64,000 nucleotides of DNA from Planctomycetota bacterium (GTDB lineage: Bacteria; Planctomycetota; Planctomycetia; Planctomycetales; Planctomycetaceae), in NCBI GenBank assembly GCA_003671275.1, contig QWPB01000108.1, positions 24,575-88,574 of the forward strand. Direction: 5' to 3'. Shown here in pieces: positions 35,901 through 42,271 of the stretch. Numbering within the stretch: the first letter of the stretch is position 1; each line of letters starts with the position of its first letter. The notes beneath the pieces were generated by a model that did not search any database, was not told the origin of the DNA, and saw only the letters and a list, made by a program, of their open reading frames with translations. A program made the position numbers and the translations under genes.

Positions 35901-36346
35901 TCGACATCGGCCCCGCCGTCCATCTTGCCCTGGATCGCGGTACCGACGGTCAGTGGCATCGCCTTGTCGAGCGTGTTGTTGGGTTCGACCTCGTTGGTCT
36001 GGGGCCGCGAGCCGACATAAAAGCGGCGGGCGTTGCTGACACCCCAGAGTCCTTTGCAACGGACCTCCTGCGGGCCGACTGGGGCATCCGCCGCAGCTGT
36101 CACCAGAAAGACTCGGTCGACCGGCTGTTGTTGATCGTTGAGTTTCGGAGTGGCCGTCAGGCCGAGGTGATTGAAGAGCAGGGCGTTGATCTCTTCAAGA
36201 TCGTCCCCGCCGGTGATGGAGACTTCGACCGTCTGCCCCGCCTGCACCCCCGCAGGATGGAGCGAGTAGAGACGCGGCTGAGGAAGTTGAGCCTGGGCGA
36301 TTGCGGGGAGCAGAATCGCCGCCAGACAGAAGATGCGGTAGGACAT
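32903..36346 (-). CDS. Exported PPC-domain protein with two long coiled coils
   Basis: Secreted 1147-residue protein. The signal peptide is MSYRIFCLAAILLPAIAQAQ. Bacterial pre-peptidase C-terminal (PPC)-like beta domains occur at about 110-215 (NEVEPNNTLDKAMPL, DVDLFKFAATAGQRL, NGDYLLKLHDG) and 335-455 (METEPNNAPVPGKNI, DVDTYFIDAHAKE). Two Ala/Lys/Glu-rich coiled coils interrupt the beta-rich body: about 580-670 and a much longer one at 815-1015 resembling TolA (AEKQATAAAEAVKAAQAAFD, TKAATDAATALTTATENLKK). The C-terminus returns to a beta domain. No catalytic residues are apparent, so a structural or binding role on the cell surface is likely. It is the middle gene of the three-gene set. Confidence 0.88.
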   Translation of the reverse strand: MSYRIFCLAAILLPAIAQAQLPQPRLYSLHPAGVQAGQTVEVSITGGDDLEEINALLFNHLGLTATPKLNDQQQPVDRVFLVTAAADAPVGPQEVRCKGLWGVSNARRFYVGSRPQTNEVEPNNTLDKAMPLTVGTAIQGKMDGGADVDLFKFAATAGQRLVIEISSDRIDSKLHPIIEIHDVSSRRRLSALRGNGASDPVLVFDVPANGDYLLKLHDGAFRGGNEHFYRLDVHTAPYVEFVYPPSGTAGQTAKFSLFGYNLPGGQRVAVPGYKTQLDKLDIDIAVPGDASTLQLEDRTTSLMAATDAFSYRLPSPAGPSNAVSIGIAQAPVIMETEPNNAPVPGKNIPVPSEVVGQFSDPRDVDTYFIDAHAKEVLYIEAYGQRLGQTVDPYVTIDRINVDAQGKETIQRVAAPDDEPTNPLANQYDVRSDDPVQRLEVPADGKYRITIRDRFGESRGSAANVYRLSIRADQPDFRLVALPASPTAGAAWSMAMRKGDTFAMHVIAFRRDGFTGPIDVLALDLPAGVECSGTTIPDGMPLGMLTFRSKADAAEGWNKFRIEGKAKIEDPRLARAVVAANAAIPEAEKPIANLQKAVDDAAKKTPPAQEALNKSEEALKAKPDDQSLIQARDKAKAALEAAQSAEKKAQDDLAAVQQKITDLKAAAAAATQASTASIREVAHSVRAGEIAWTGANNVPSVGRIRKEFAISILAETAPFQIVAEPIKLEVHQGRQVLVPVKLEKRDGFNDKVTLNAAGAKPNANIDAPNIAIEKDQTETTWRLYVKDNALPGTHSMWLTSTAPVPYRRNPAKADRLKAEFDKVAAEAKTAADAVPPATQAKNEAVTKATQATETLKKSQADQQTMKKAMDDNKAASDKSATAQTEAEKQATAAAEAVKAAQAAFDAAKTASEGDAANEEKKKALTAAEEALNKAKADAEAKEKAKTDATKAATDAATALTTATENLKKADELVTKSTADDKAAQEAKAGAEKGEKEKQDAAKALEDKRKAAEKASTDQANASKPNNINFTPPAVPVILVVKPAPLKLAPNVPNSGNLKKGDKLEVKVGITRQNGFAGVVTLSLPAQPGLVGVAAADVIVPADQNEGLLTITAAGDAKDGAQVNLVIRAKADFSGEALVEVPLAVNVTP

Positions 36347-36712
36347 GATGAGGTGGGGTGGGGGGAGGCGGGCGGGATCGTAGGACGGGCTTTCCAGCCC
36401 GTCCCATGCGGACGCAATTCTCGATTCTTCAACTCACCAGGATGCGGGAGGGACACATCGCTTCTTGAGCTGAAACAGGGAGTTCATGAACCATCGAAAT
36501 CCCATCTCGCGTCCTTCCACACCGGAGGGATCCCGAGGAAGGGGTACGGAACCTCGAACTCGCACTTTGCAGGGTTCCTCCCGATGTACTGAATGACACA
36601 GAAGTGAGGAGGCGGGAGTCTCATCGATCAGCCTCCCCTCCCGCGCGTGACATGTTTGTCAACTTTCGCACGAATTGACTCCGGACGGGAAGGGCTGGAA
36701 AGCCCGCCCTAC
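36347..36712. other. 366-base gap between the DUF1549/1553 and PPC genes, with a split inverted repeat
   Basis: No gene seen. The sequence tagg-N-cgggctttccagccc at 36381 onward and its complement at 36690-36711 form inverted copies near the two ends of the gap, each also self-complementary around the core gggctttccagccc. The middle part carries no recognised element. The layout suggests a short repeat-bounded insertion within the operon. Confidence 0.5.
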
Positions 36713-39187
36713 TCAGTGGTTGAACAGGAACTCCTTCGTGTTCACCAGCGCCCAGACGATGTCTTCAAAGGCGATCTGCGGTTTGTCCTTGTGCTTCTCG
36801 ATGTGGGCCAGGGCGATGCTCAGTTCGTCCGATTCCGGATCGCGTGAGTAGACCCAGCGGTACAGTTCGCGGATTTTCTCCTCGTTCGGGCGGTCCTTGT
36901 CATTCGCCAGTTTCGCCGCGCGGCCCGAGCCGCTGCTGACTTTATTCTGGACCTCGGCACTGTTGAGCAGGTGCAGACTCTGGGCCAGATTCGCCTCCTG
37001 TGACCGTTCACATTCGCAGGCACTATCCCCCTGGGGCTGGCCGAACACCTTCAGGAAGTACGGGGCCACGGTGGCGTCCGGCAACTGGACAGCCAGCGTG
37101 CCTTCCGGCATGCCGTTGAACCGTTCGGTTGTGTTGGTCACCTGGTGGAAGCCGTCGTAGAGGACTTCCGCCGTGAGCCGCTTCGGGTAGTACCGGGCGA
37201 AGTTCTTTTTGTCCCGCTGGTTGTGCTCGTTGGGCAGGGCGCTCAGCTGATACGTTGACGACTGGCAGATGGTTCGCACCAGTGACTTCAGATCGTACCC
37301 CGATGTGGCGAAGTGCTTCGCAAGTCCATTGAGCAGCTCCGGATTTGAGGGAGGATTGGTTTCCCGCATGTCGTCTTCCGGCTCGACGATCCCGCGATCG
37401 AAGAAGTGCTTCCAGTAGCGATTGACCAGCGCTTTGGCGAAGAACGGATTCTCCTGGGCAGTCATCCATGTGACCAGGTGATGCCGCGGGTCGACCTCAG
37501 CGGGGATCTCCAGCGGGGCGGACCCCAGACCGGTCGGCTTCAGGTTCTGGCCATTGCGGGGGTTGTTCGCGGTCGCGACCCCTTCGTTGTGGAAGATGCG
37601 TTTCTCACGCGATTGGCTGTTCATCCCGGCCATCCGTTCCTTACGGCCCACCCGGCTGAAGAAGGCCGACAGTCCGTAATAGTCGTTCTGGCTCCACTTC
37701 TCGAACGGGTGATGGTGGCAGCGGGCACACTGGATTCGCAGCCCCATGAACAGTTGGGCCACGTCCTCGACTTCTTCATTGACCTGGGTCACTTCACGAT
37801 ACCAGATCACTGGTGGGTTAAAGCTGGAATCACCGGACGCGGTCAGCAGTTCGCCGACCATCTTGTCGTACGGCTTGTTCTCGTACAGGTTGTCCCACAG
37901 CCACTGGCGGAAGGCGTACGTGCCGTCTTCGTCGCCTGCTTGCTTCCGCTTGTTGCGGAGGACCATGTTCCATTTGTTAGCAAAGTAATCCGCGTAACCG
38001 GGGCTATCGAGCAGTCGGTCAATCAGCTTGTCACGTTTGGCCGAGTCGGTGTCCTCGCGGAACTGACGAACTTCTTCTTCCGTTGGCATGCGACCCGCGA
38101 TATCGATCGACACGCGGCGGAGGAAGGTACTGTCGTCACAGAGTTCGGACGGTGGCAGCCCGAGCAGCTTGAGCTTGTTGAAGACCGCTTCGTCGATGAA
38201 GTTCTTGACCGGCGGCAGCTGGGTGACTTCGACGCCGAGAGGGACTGTCGCGCGAAACGTTGAAACCTGTCCCTGATAACGAGCCATGATGGCCACTTCG
38301 CCCGTCAGATCGAGCGTGTGGACCAGTCCCGACTTTGCGCTCTCTGCCAGTTCCGGATCGTTCGGCTCGTACAGGGCCATTCGGGTCACGTCTTCTACGG
38401 TCCCGTCGGAGTAGGTCGCGAAGCAGGCAATCTGCTGGTCCTGCTTCGGCTCCATCAGACGGGTTGTTGGAAGACAGCTGATCCCGGCCACGGTGGGCGC
38501 CTCTTTGTTGCCCCAGGGCATTCCCTGACCGACCCAGCGAGCCAGCAACCGGTACTCGTCGCTGTCAACGTCCATCCGTTTGCCGCCCCCGTGAGGCGAC
38601 TGGCCGACGGGCTTCGTCAGCAACAAGGAACGTTCCGGCGACGAGACGTTGGTGCGACGACCGCGGGCCTCGTTCTTGAGAAACTCGAAGTCATCTTCCG
38701 GATAGAAGCCCAGCAGCGAGAGCTTAAAGCCGTTCTGGCCCGTGGCCTTGCCGTGGCAGCCCCCGCTGTTGCAGCCGAGCTTGGTAAAGATCGGTACAAT
38801 CTGGTTCGGGAAGCTGATTTCCGGGGGGGTGGCAAAATCTTTGACATCCACCTCCACCTGGGTGGACTTACCTTCTGCGGTGGTTGCCGTGATCCGCACG
38901 GTGCCATCACCGATCGGCTTGATCATTCCCGTGGCGTCGATTGCCACAATTCCTTCCGGGGCTGTGGAGTATTTCACGTCCCGTGTTTTGTCGGTTAGCC
39001 GTCCCGCCGCATGGGCCGCAGTGACCAGCAGTTGCAAGCGGGCATCGGGACCGCGCAGCGTAAACCGTCCCTCCAAAACCTCGAACCGCAGCGACTCTAC
39101 CGGGCCGAGATCGACAGCTCGAACGCTGGCGGGGAACAGCCCAGCCATCAAGGCCCAAGCTACCAAGGTGTGTAGTCTTGCTCGCAT
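36713..39187 (-). CDS. Exported DUF1549/DUF1553 protein with Ig-like domain and CX4CH and CxxCH motifs
   Basis: Secreted 824-residue planctomycete protein. Signal peptide MRARLHTLVAWALMAGLFPASVRA; Ig-like (BIG_2-type) domain at about 25-117 (TGMIKPIGDGTVRITATTAEG); then a cytochrome-like part with LGCNSGGCHGKATG near residue 140, where two Cys are spaced by four residues before His (CX4CH). DUF1549 at about 330-540 contains the heme-like CARCHHHPFEKW near 486, and DUF1553 at about 575-805 ends VNTKEFLFNH. The family is thought to be periplasmic, redox-linked and of unknown substrate. It is the first gene of the 39187-to-29876 set and so is probably transcribed first. Confidence 0.9.
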   Translation of the reverse strand: MRARLHTLVAWALMAGLFPASVRAVDLGPVESLRFEVLEGRFTLRGPDARLQLLVTAAHAAGRLTDKTRDVKYSTAPEGIVAIDATGMIKPIGDGTVRITATTAEGKSTQVEVDVKDFATPPEISFPNQIVPIFTKLGCNSGGCHGKATGQNGFKLSLLGFYPEDDFEFLKNEARGRRTNVSSPERSLLLTKPVGQSPHGGGKRMDVDSDEYRLLARWVGQGMPWGNKEAPTVAGISCLPTTRLMEPKQDQQIACFATYSDGTVEDVTRMALYEPNDPELAESAKSGLVHTLDLTGEVAIMARYQGQVSTFRATVPLGVEVTQLPPVKNFIDEAVFNKLKLLGLPPSELCDDSTFLRRVSIDIAGRMPTEEEVRQFREDTDSAKRDKLIDRLLDSPGYADYFANKWNMVLRNKRKQAGDEDGTYAFRQWLWDNLYENKPYDKMVGELLTASGDSSFNPPVIWYREVTQVNEEVEDVAQLFMGLRIQCARCHHHPFEKWSQNDYYGLSAFFSRVGRKERMAGMNSQSREKRIFHNEGVATANNPRNGQNLKPTGLGSAPLEIPAEVDPRHHLVTWMTAQENPFFAKALVNRYWKHFFDRGIVEPEDDMRETNPPSNPELLNGLAKHFATSGYDLKSLVRTICQSSTYQLSALPNEHNQRDKKNFARYYPKRLTAEVLYDGFHQVTNTTERFNGMPEGTLAVQLPDATVAPYFLKVFGQPQGDSACECERSQEANLAQSLHLLNSAEVQNKVSSGSGRAAKLANDKDRPNEEKIRELYRWVYSRDPESDELSIALAHIEKHKDKPQIAFEDIVWALVNTKEFLFNH

Positions 39188-39645
39188 CGTCCACTCCCTT
39201 GGTGAGGTCGCTCAGCGTCTCACCGTCAGTCGATCCGGACCGAATTGTCGACAACCTTTCCGCACTCCGCAGGGATTGCCGCATCCTTACAAATATCGAA
39301 CATATCAACACTGCTTTCTGTGTCAAGGTGGACTGATCATTGTTGATTCATGGGAACGGCGGTCAGATGTCAAAAAAGAGGGGTGATGCCGGTTGTACCG
39401 CTGGTTCCAATTCGAGATTTGTCAAGGGGATAGGGCATTTAGAGTTCGTAGGCGGGCTTCCCCTCGAATATTGAACGACTCCACTTGGCAAGCGAAACGA
39501 TTCCTGACCTAACCGTCCGTTGAAAAACGTGGGATAGGCTTCCAGCCTGTCGATATTCTGAAGGGCTTGACAGGCTGGAAGCCTACGGATGGAGATGGTG
39601 CCGTGATCGCTGGCTGGCTAGGTGAGACGATCCCGGGGGGCGACA
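39188..39645. other. Gap upstream of the DUF1549/1553 gene
   Basis: 458 bases with no credible gene. It holds the promoter region of the large secreted-protein set and the 3' flank of the AbiEii-like gene, plus a strong hairpin at 39535-39585. G+C falls toward the right edge, where the low-GC patch begins. Confidence 0.5.
39535..39585. repeat. Perfect 17-base hairpin, taggcttccagcctgtc
   Basis: The left arm at 39535-39551 pairs exactly with 39569-39585 across a 17-base loop. It lies about 60 bases past the stop of the AbiEii-like gene, so it could end that transcript, but neither side has a T-tract. The aggcttccagcct core resembles the ggctttccagcc core near 36391 and 36700, suggesting one dispersed family of planctomycete intergenic repeats. 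Confidence 0.65.
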
Positions 39646-40665
39646 TCATCGGGTATTGATTTTCGATTCCAGGTTTTCGAGCGTCTTTATGATCTCGTCA
39701 AATGAGGCTGGTTCGGTTAAGTACATGTTCTGCATCTTCTGATAGTCTTTCCGCAAGTCCTCCATGCGGAACTCTGGTGGCACAAGGCGGAATACTCCCG
39801 ATTGGGCCTGCTCGTACTGGGCCCATGGTCTGCTAAAGAAATGACTTTTCCAGGCAATGACCTGATCGCGAACGTCGCGCTGCGCCAACGCGATTTGCCC
39901 CGCTTGGGACTTCGCCAGAGCGGCAGTGTCAGCGTAGTGTCGGGAATACCTATCGGGTGTCAGTTTATCGATGGGCCGGTGGTATTCGGTGTGCAGGATA
40001 GTAGCCTTCTCCCAAAACGATCTGGCGAGATCCAATGTGACAATGTTCTCACACTTCCAGTCGGAAAATGCCCCCGAAAGTTCCTCTGCCACCCAAGGCC
40101 GGATGGGGTGGGAACCCGTGGGCTGTTGATCCGTCAACGAGCCCAGTTCAAGCTTGACTGTCCGAGCCAGGTACTCGTACCCGGCATCCTGTATTGTGGG
40201 GTAGTGAAATAGAAGGACGGGCGAATTCGATGTGGGATCCTGAACGAACTCAAGCCAGTTCCCGTCTGGTTGTCCCAGTGTTTCCGAGACAGTTTTTTCC
40301 AGAACTGGTGCCAACCGATCGCGGACCACTTCACCGCACTTCTGCTCGGCCTCCTTCATCCACTTGTCCCTTTGACGCCTGCTGGCTTTCAGTTCGGGAG
40401 GATCGGGAAGATCGAGAAAGCAGGGAGACAACGACAAGTCGATGTCCTCTGAAAAACGATTGATGATTCCGTAAACCTTCGACAGCGATGTACCGCCTTT
40501 GAAAACAAGGTGACTTGCGAATTCGGACTCAAACAGAAGTCTCAGGAGCCAACAGACCCAGAAGTCCTTTTCCATGACGATTGGCGAGATGTCTCGACGA
40601 GCCGCAGCCTCCTGCATGTAGATACGGCGTTCCTCAACAGGCAAATCGAGAAACTGCAGCTTCAC
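39646..40665 (-). CDS. AbiEii-type nucleotidyltransferase toxin
   Basis: Toxin component of an AbiE-type (type IV) toxin-antitoxin system. The nucleotidyltransferase core has FKGGTSLSKVYG and EDIDLSL, the GG(S/T)-x-x-K and D-x-D pattern of DUF1814/AbiEii proteins. Characterised relatives such as mycobacterial MenT modify tRNA acceptor ends. The length (339 aa) is normal and both motifs are intact, so it is likely functional. Its start overlaps the stop of the AbiEi-like gene (ATGA, 40662-40665), the usual antitoxin-then-toxin order. Base composition of sampled lines is near 48-58% G+C, below neighbouring housekeeping genes. Possible role: phage abortive infection or stabilising the island. 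Confidence 0.88.
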   Translation of the reverse strand: MKLQFLDLPVEERRIYMQEAAARRDISPIVMEKDFWVCWLLRLLFESEFASHLVFKGGTSLSKVYGIINRFSEDIDLSLSPCFLDLPDPPELKASRRQRDKWMKEAEQKCGEVVRDRLAPVLEKTVSETLGQPDGNWLEFVQDPTSNSPVLLFHYPTIQDAGYEYLARTVKLELGSLTDQQPTGSHPIRPWVAEELSGAFSDWKCENIVTLDLARSFWEKATILHTEYHRPIDKLTPDRYSRHYADTAALAKSQAGQIALAQRDVRDQVIAWKSHFFSRPWAQYEQAQSGVFRLVPPEFRMEDLRKDYQKMQNMYLTEPASFDEIIKTLENLESKINTR

Positions 40666-41285
40666 TCAGATTCTCCCGCCAACTCGCGAAAGATGGGATG
40701 CATCCAAGCGGGCGCCAATGGAATATCTTTGAGGAGCTCTCTCCGCTGGTCAGCAGGCAGAGTGCGTTTCAAGTGGGCTTGGCGAGCTTCGGTCAAGTGT
40801 TCCTTACCGAGTTCGCGAAGTGCTTGAATCAGCAGCCCGCTCAATCGCCCTGCAGCCGTCATGTTCCTCGGAGTTGTTCGACGCAGCTGGATTGTGGTTG
40901 ATCCAATCTTGATGGTGCGACTCGGGCCATCCGTCAAAAAGACGGCTTTCGCAGGAACTTGTTCGCTGAGGCCCAGCAGATTGGCGGCATAGGCTCCCGC
41001 CGGTTGAATGCGGGTCCGATCGCGGCCAGCCAGAGCCTGAGCAATGGCTTCGACAGACGGCTGCAGTGGCCCAAGAACCGGATGCTCCTGGGGGAAGTCA
41101 TAAACCCCACGAGCAAGTCTCCGAATAATCTTGTTCCGGAGAAATCGGTGCAGAGCAGTGTCGACGGAGGCACGGCTCCCAATACGAACGAAGTCGCTCG
41201 GGACAAAGACCGAACCGCGTCCCAAGCTTCGGATTGCCGTAAGCATCCGAGATTCAATGCTTTGCGGATCTTTCTTGGCGACCAT
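40662..41285 (-). CDS. AbiEi-like antitoxin (DUF6088 type)
   Basis: Predicted antitoxin and autorepressor of 207 aa. The N-terminal 60 residues form a winged-helix-like domain (SIESRMLTAIRSLGRGSVFVPSDF, VDTALHRFLRNKIIRRLARGVYDFP), where GVYDFP resembles the conserved G-x-Y block of AbiEi-like proteins. The C-terminal domain (RIQPAGAYAANLLGLSEQVPAKAVFLTDGPSR...) matches DUF6088. It is translationally coupled to the toxin gene. A perfect palindrome starts two bases upstream of the start codon and overlies a possible promoter, which fits autoregulation as described for AbiEi proteins. Confidence 0.85.
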   Translation of the reverse strand: MVAKKDPQSIESRMLTAIRSLGRGSVFVPSDFVRIGSRASVDTALHRFLRNKIIRRLARGVYDFPQEHPVLGPLQPSVEAIAQALAGRDRTRIQPAGAYAANLLGLSEQVPAKAVFLTDGPSRTIKIGSTTIQLRRTTPRNMTAAGRLSGLLIQALRELGKEHLTEARQAHLKRTLPADQRRELLKDIPLAPAWMHPIFRELAGESE

Positions 41286-41287
41286 GA

Positions 41288-41317
41288 TGTAAGAAAATAT
41301 GGCACGTTTTTCTTACA
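41288..41317 (-). promoter_or_regulatory. Palindromic operator candidate upstream of the AbiEi gene
   Basis: Perfect 10-base arms, tgtaagaaaa at 41288-41297 and ttttcttaca at 41308-41317, around a 10-base spacer. It ends two bases from the AbiEi start codon. It overlaps the proposed -10 element and spacer, so a bound dimer would block polymerase. AbiEi repressors are known to bind inverted repeats in their own promoters. Confidence 0.7.
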
Positions 41318-41324
41318 AGATCAA
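41296..41324 (-). promoter_or_regulatory. Possible sigma70 promoter of the AbiE operon
   Basis: On the minus strand, TTGATC (41324-41319) and CATATT (41301-41296) are separated by 17 bases. Each matches the consensus at 4 of 6 positions. Transcription would begin very near the start codon, giving a nearly leaderless mRNA. Support comes mainly from coincidence with the palindrome. Confidence 0.45.
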
Positions 41325-41355
41325 GCCCGACTCCGGAACACAGAGGGCGATTCGG

Positions 41356-41409
41356 GACTACTTGGCCGCTTTCACGACATCATCCGCCGTCATCCGCAGT
41401 TCCTTCGTC
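41356..41409 (-). pseudogene. Relic copy of the transketolase 3' end
   Basis: The 54 bases 41356-41409 match the last codons of tkt at 42270-42323 at 50 of 54 positions, in the same orientation and with the stop codon kept. The minus strand would encode [19 protein letters not shown], against [15 protein letters not shown] in the intact gene. No further homology extends upstream. It is either the displaced end left by an insertion into the tkt 3' end, or the remnant of a second transketolase gene. Confidence 0.8.
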
Positions 41410-41508
41410 GTTCAGAGCGATGTCCGGGCCGCCCCGCCACTCTTTTAACGAACGACTGGGGTACCCCGGCGCGTTCTCCTAATCAGGAGCTCACTCATTC
41501 TGAATAGA

Positions 41509-42060
41509 TCAAGGATTGAACTGCTTCATCACCATCAGCCAATTGAAGAATTGGTAGCCTCCGCCTTGCCAACTGCTGTCTTTCAGTCCTCGCGGAAAGC
41601 CATCGAACATTCCTGTTTCGTAGACCAGCAACTCCACTTTCTTTCCCACATACCCGACTTCGTATTCCTCGATCTTATCCGATGAGACTCTGGATGGTTT
41701 CTCTCCAGTTCGAAGTTCTACAAGTGAAAACCCATCGTTGGCAACTTGAACACGCTCTTCCGCGAACTGGTGGACCCGAAATGTCATTTGGACTGGTTTT
41801 TCGAGTGGTATGCTTTCCACGTGGGTGACATCGAGAAAATATCGTCCAGTGTCCGATTTCGTACGGGAGCCTTTTACGATCGTGGCACGAACCCGCACGC
41901 ACTGTCCAAGCGGTATCCCCATCTCGCCAATCAGATCATGAGTTTTGATCTGGTTCAGTGTGAGCTTGGGGCGTGCCGTCTCGGTAATCGGATCTTCTCC
42001 ACAAACAACCCAACAAGTCATTGAGAGGGCCACAGTCACTGCAATCCAAGTTCGTTTCAC
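41509..42060 (-). CDS. Hypothetical exported protein in the low-GC island
   Basis: Unrecognised protein of about 183 aa. The GTG at 42060 follows AAGGA at suitable spacing and gives a signal peptide (VKRTWIAVTVALSMTCWVVCGEDP) with a Cys near the cleavage site, though not a clean lipobox. An in-frame ATG at 42114 would add 18 residues. The mature part is beta-rich and begins LTLNQIKTHDLIGEMGIPLGQCVRVRATIVKG, ending YQFFNWLMVMKQFNP; an OB-like fold is conceivable. Sampled lines are about 45-52% G+C against about 63% in nearby tkt, suggesting transfer. It lies between the intact tkt end and its duplicated fragment. Confidence 0.68.
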   Translation of the reverse strand: MKRTWIAVTVALSMTCWVVCGEDPITETARPKLTLNQIKTHDLIGEMGIPLGQCVRVRATIVKGSRTKSDTGRYFLDVTHVESIPLEKPVQMTFRVHQFAEERVQVANDGFSLVELRTGEKPSRVSSDKIEEYEVGYVGKKVELLVYETGMFDGFPRGLKDSSWQGGGYQFFNWLMVMKQFNP

Positions 42061-42213
42061 AGCGAATATCCTTGTTGAGGCTATACCGCAGGCGATTCGT
42101 TCAATCGTGAGCATACACTTTCTTGTTCACCCACGTCTACAGCACCTGAGTCTTATGAAGATGTGCCCCGGACGCTGCGTTGAGGTCTGGATGACGTTGG
42201 GGACCCCAGTGAA

Positions 42214-42243
42214 GGAAAAAGCCCAGGGGGATGCCTGGGCTTT
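42214..42243 (-). terminator. Rho-independent terminator of tkt
   Basis: The stem aaagcccagg (42218-42227) pairs exactly with cctgggcttt (42234-42243) around a six-base loop. Read on the minus strand the stem is followed by a run of five T (42220-42216). It begins 29 bases after the transketolase stop codon. Confidence 0.85.
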
Positions 42244-42271
42244 GGGGAGTTTTTGTGAGATCAACTGGCGA

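Noticed and set aside
39535..39585. Hairpin as rho-independent terminator for the AbiE operon
   Set aside because: The stem is strong but no T-run follows on either strand, so it is listed as a repeat.
29046..41285. CRISPR array or phage genes in the accessory region
   Set aside because: No evenly spaced direct repeats, integrase, capsid or terminase genes were seen; the repeats present are inverted and unevenly placed.
41299..41314. tggcacgtttttctta as a sigma54 -24/-12 promoter
   Set aside because: The TGGCAC half fits but the TTGC half does not, and it would point away from the AbiE genes.
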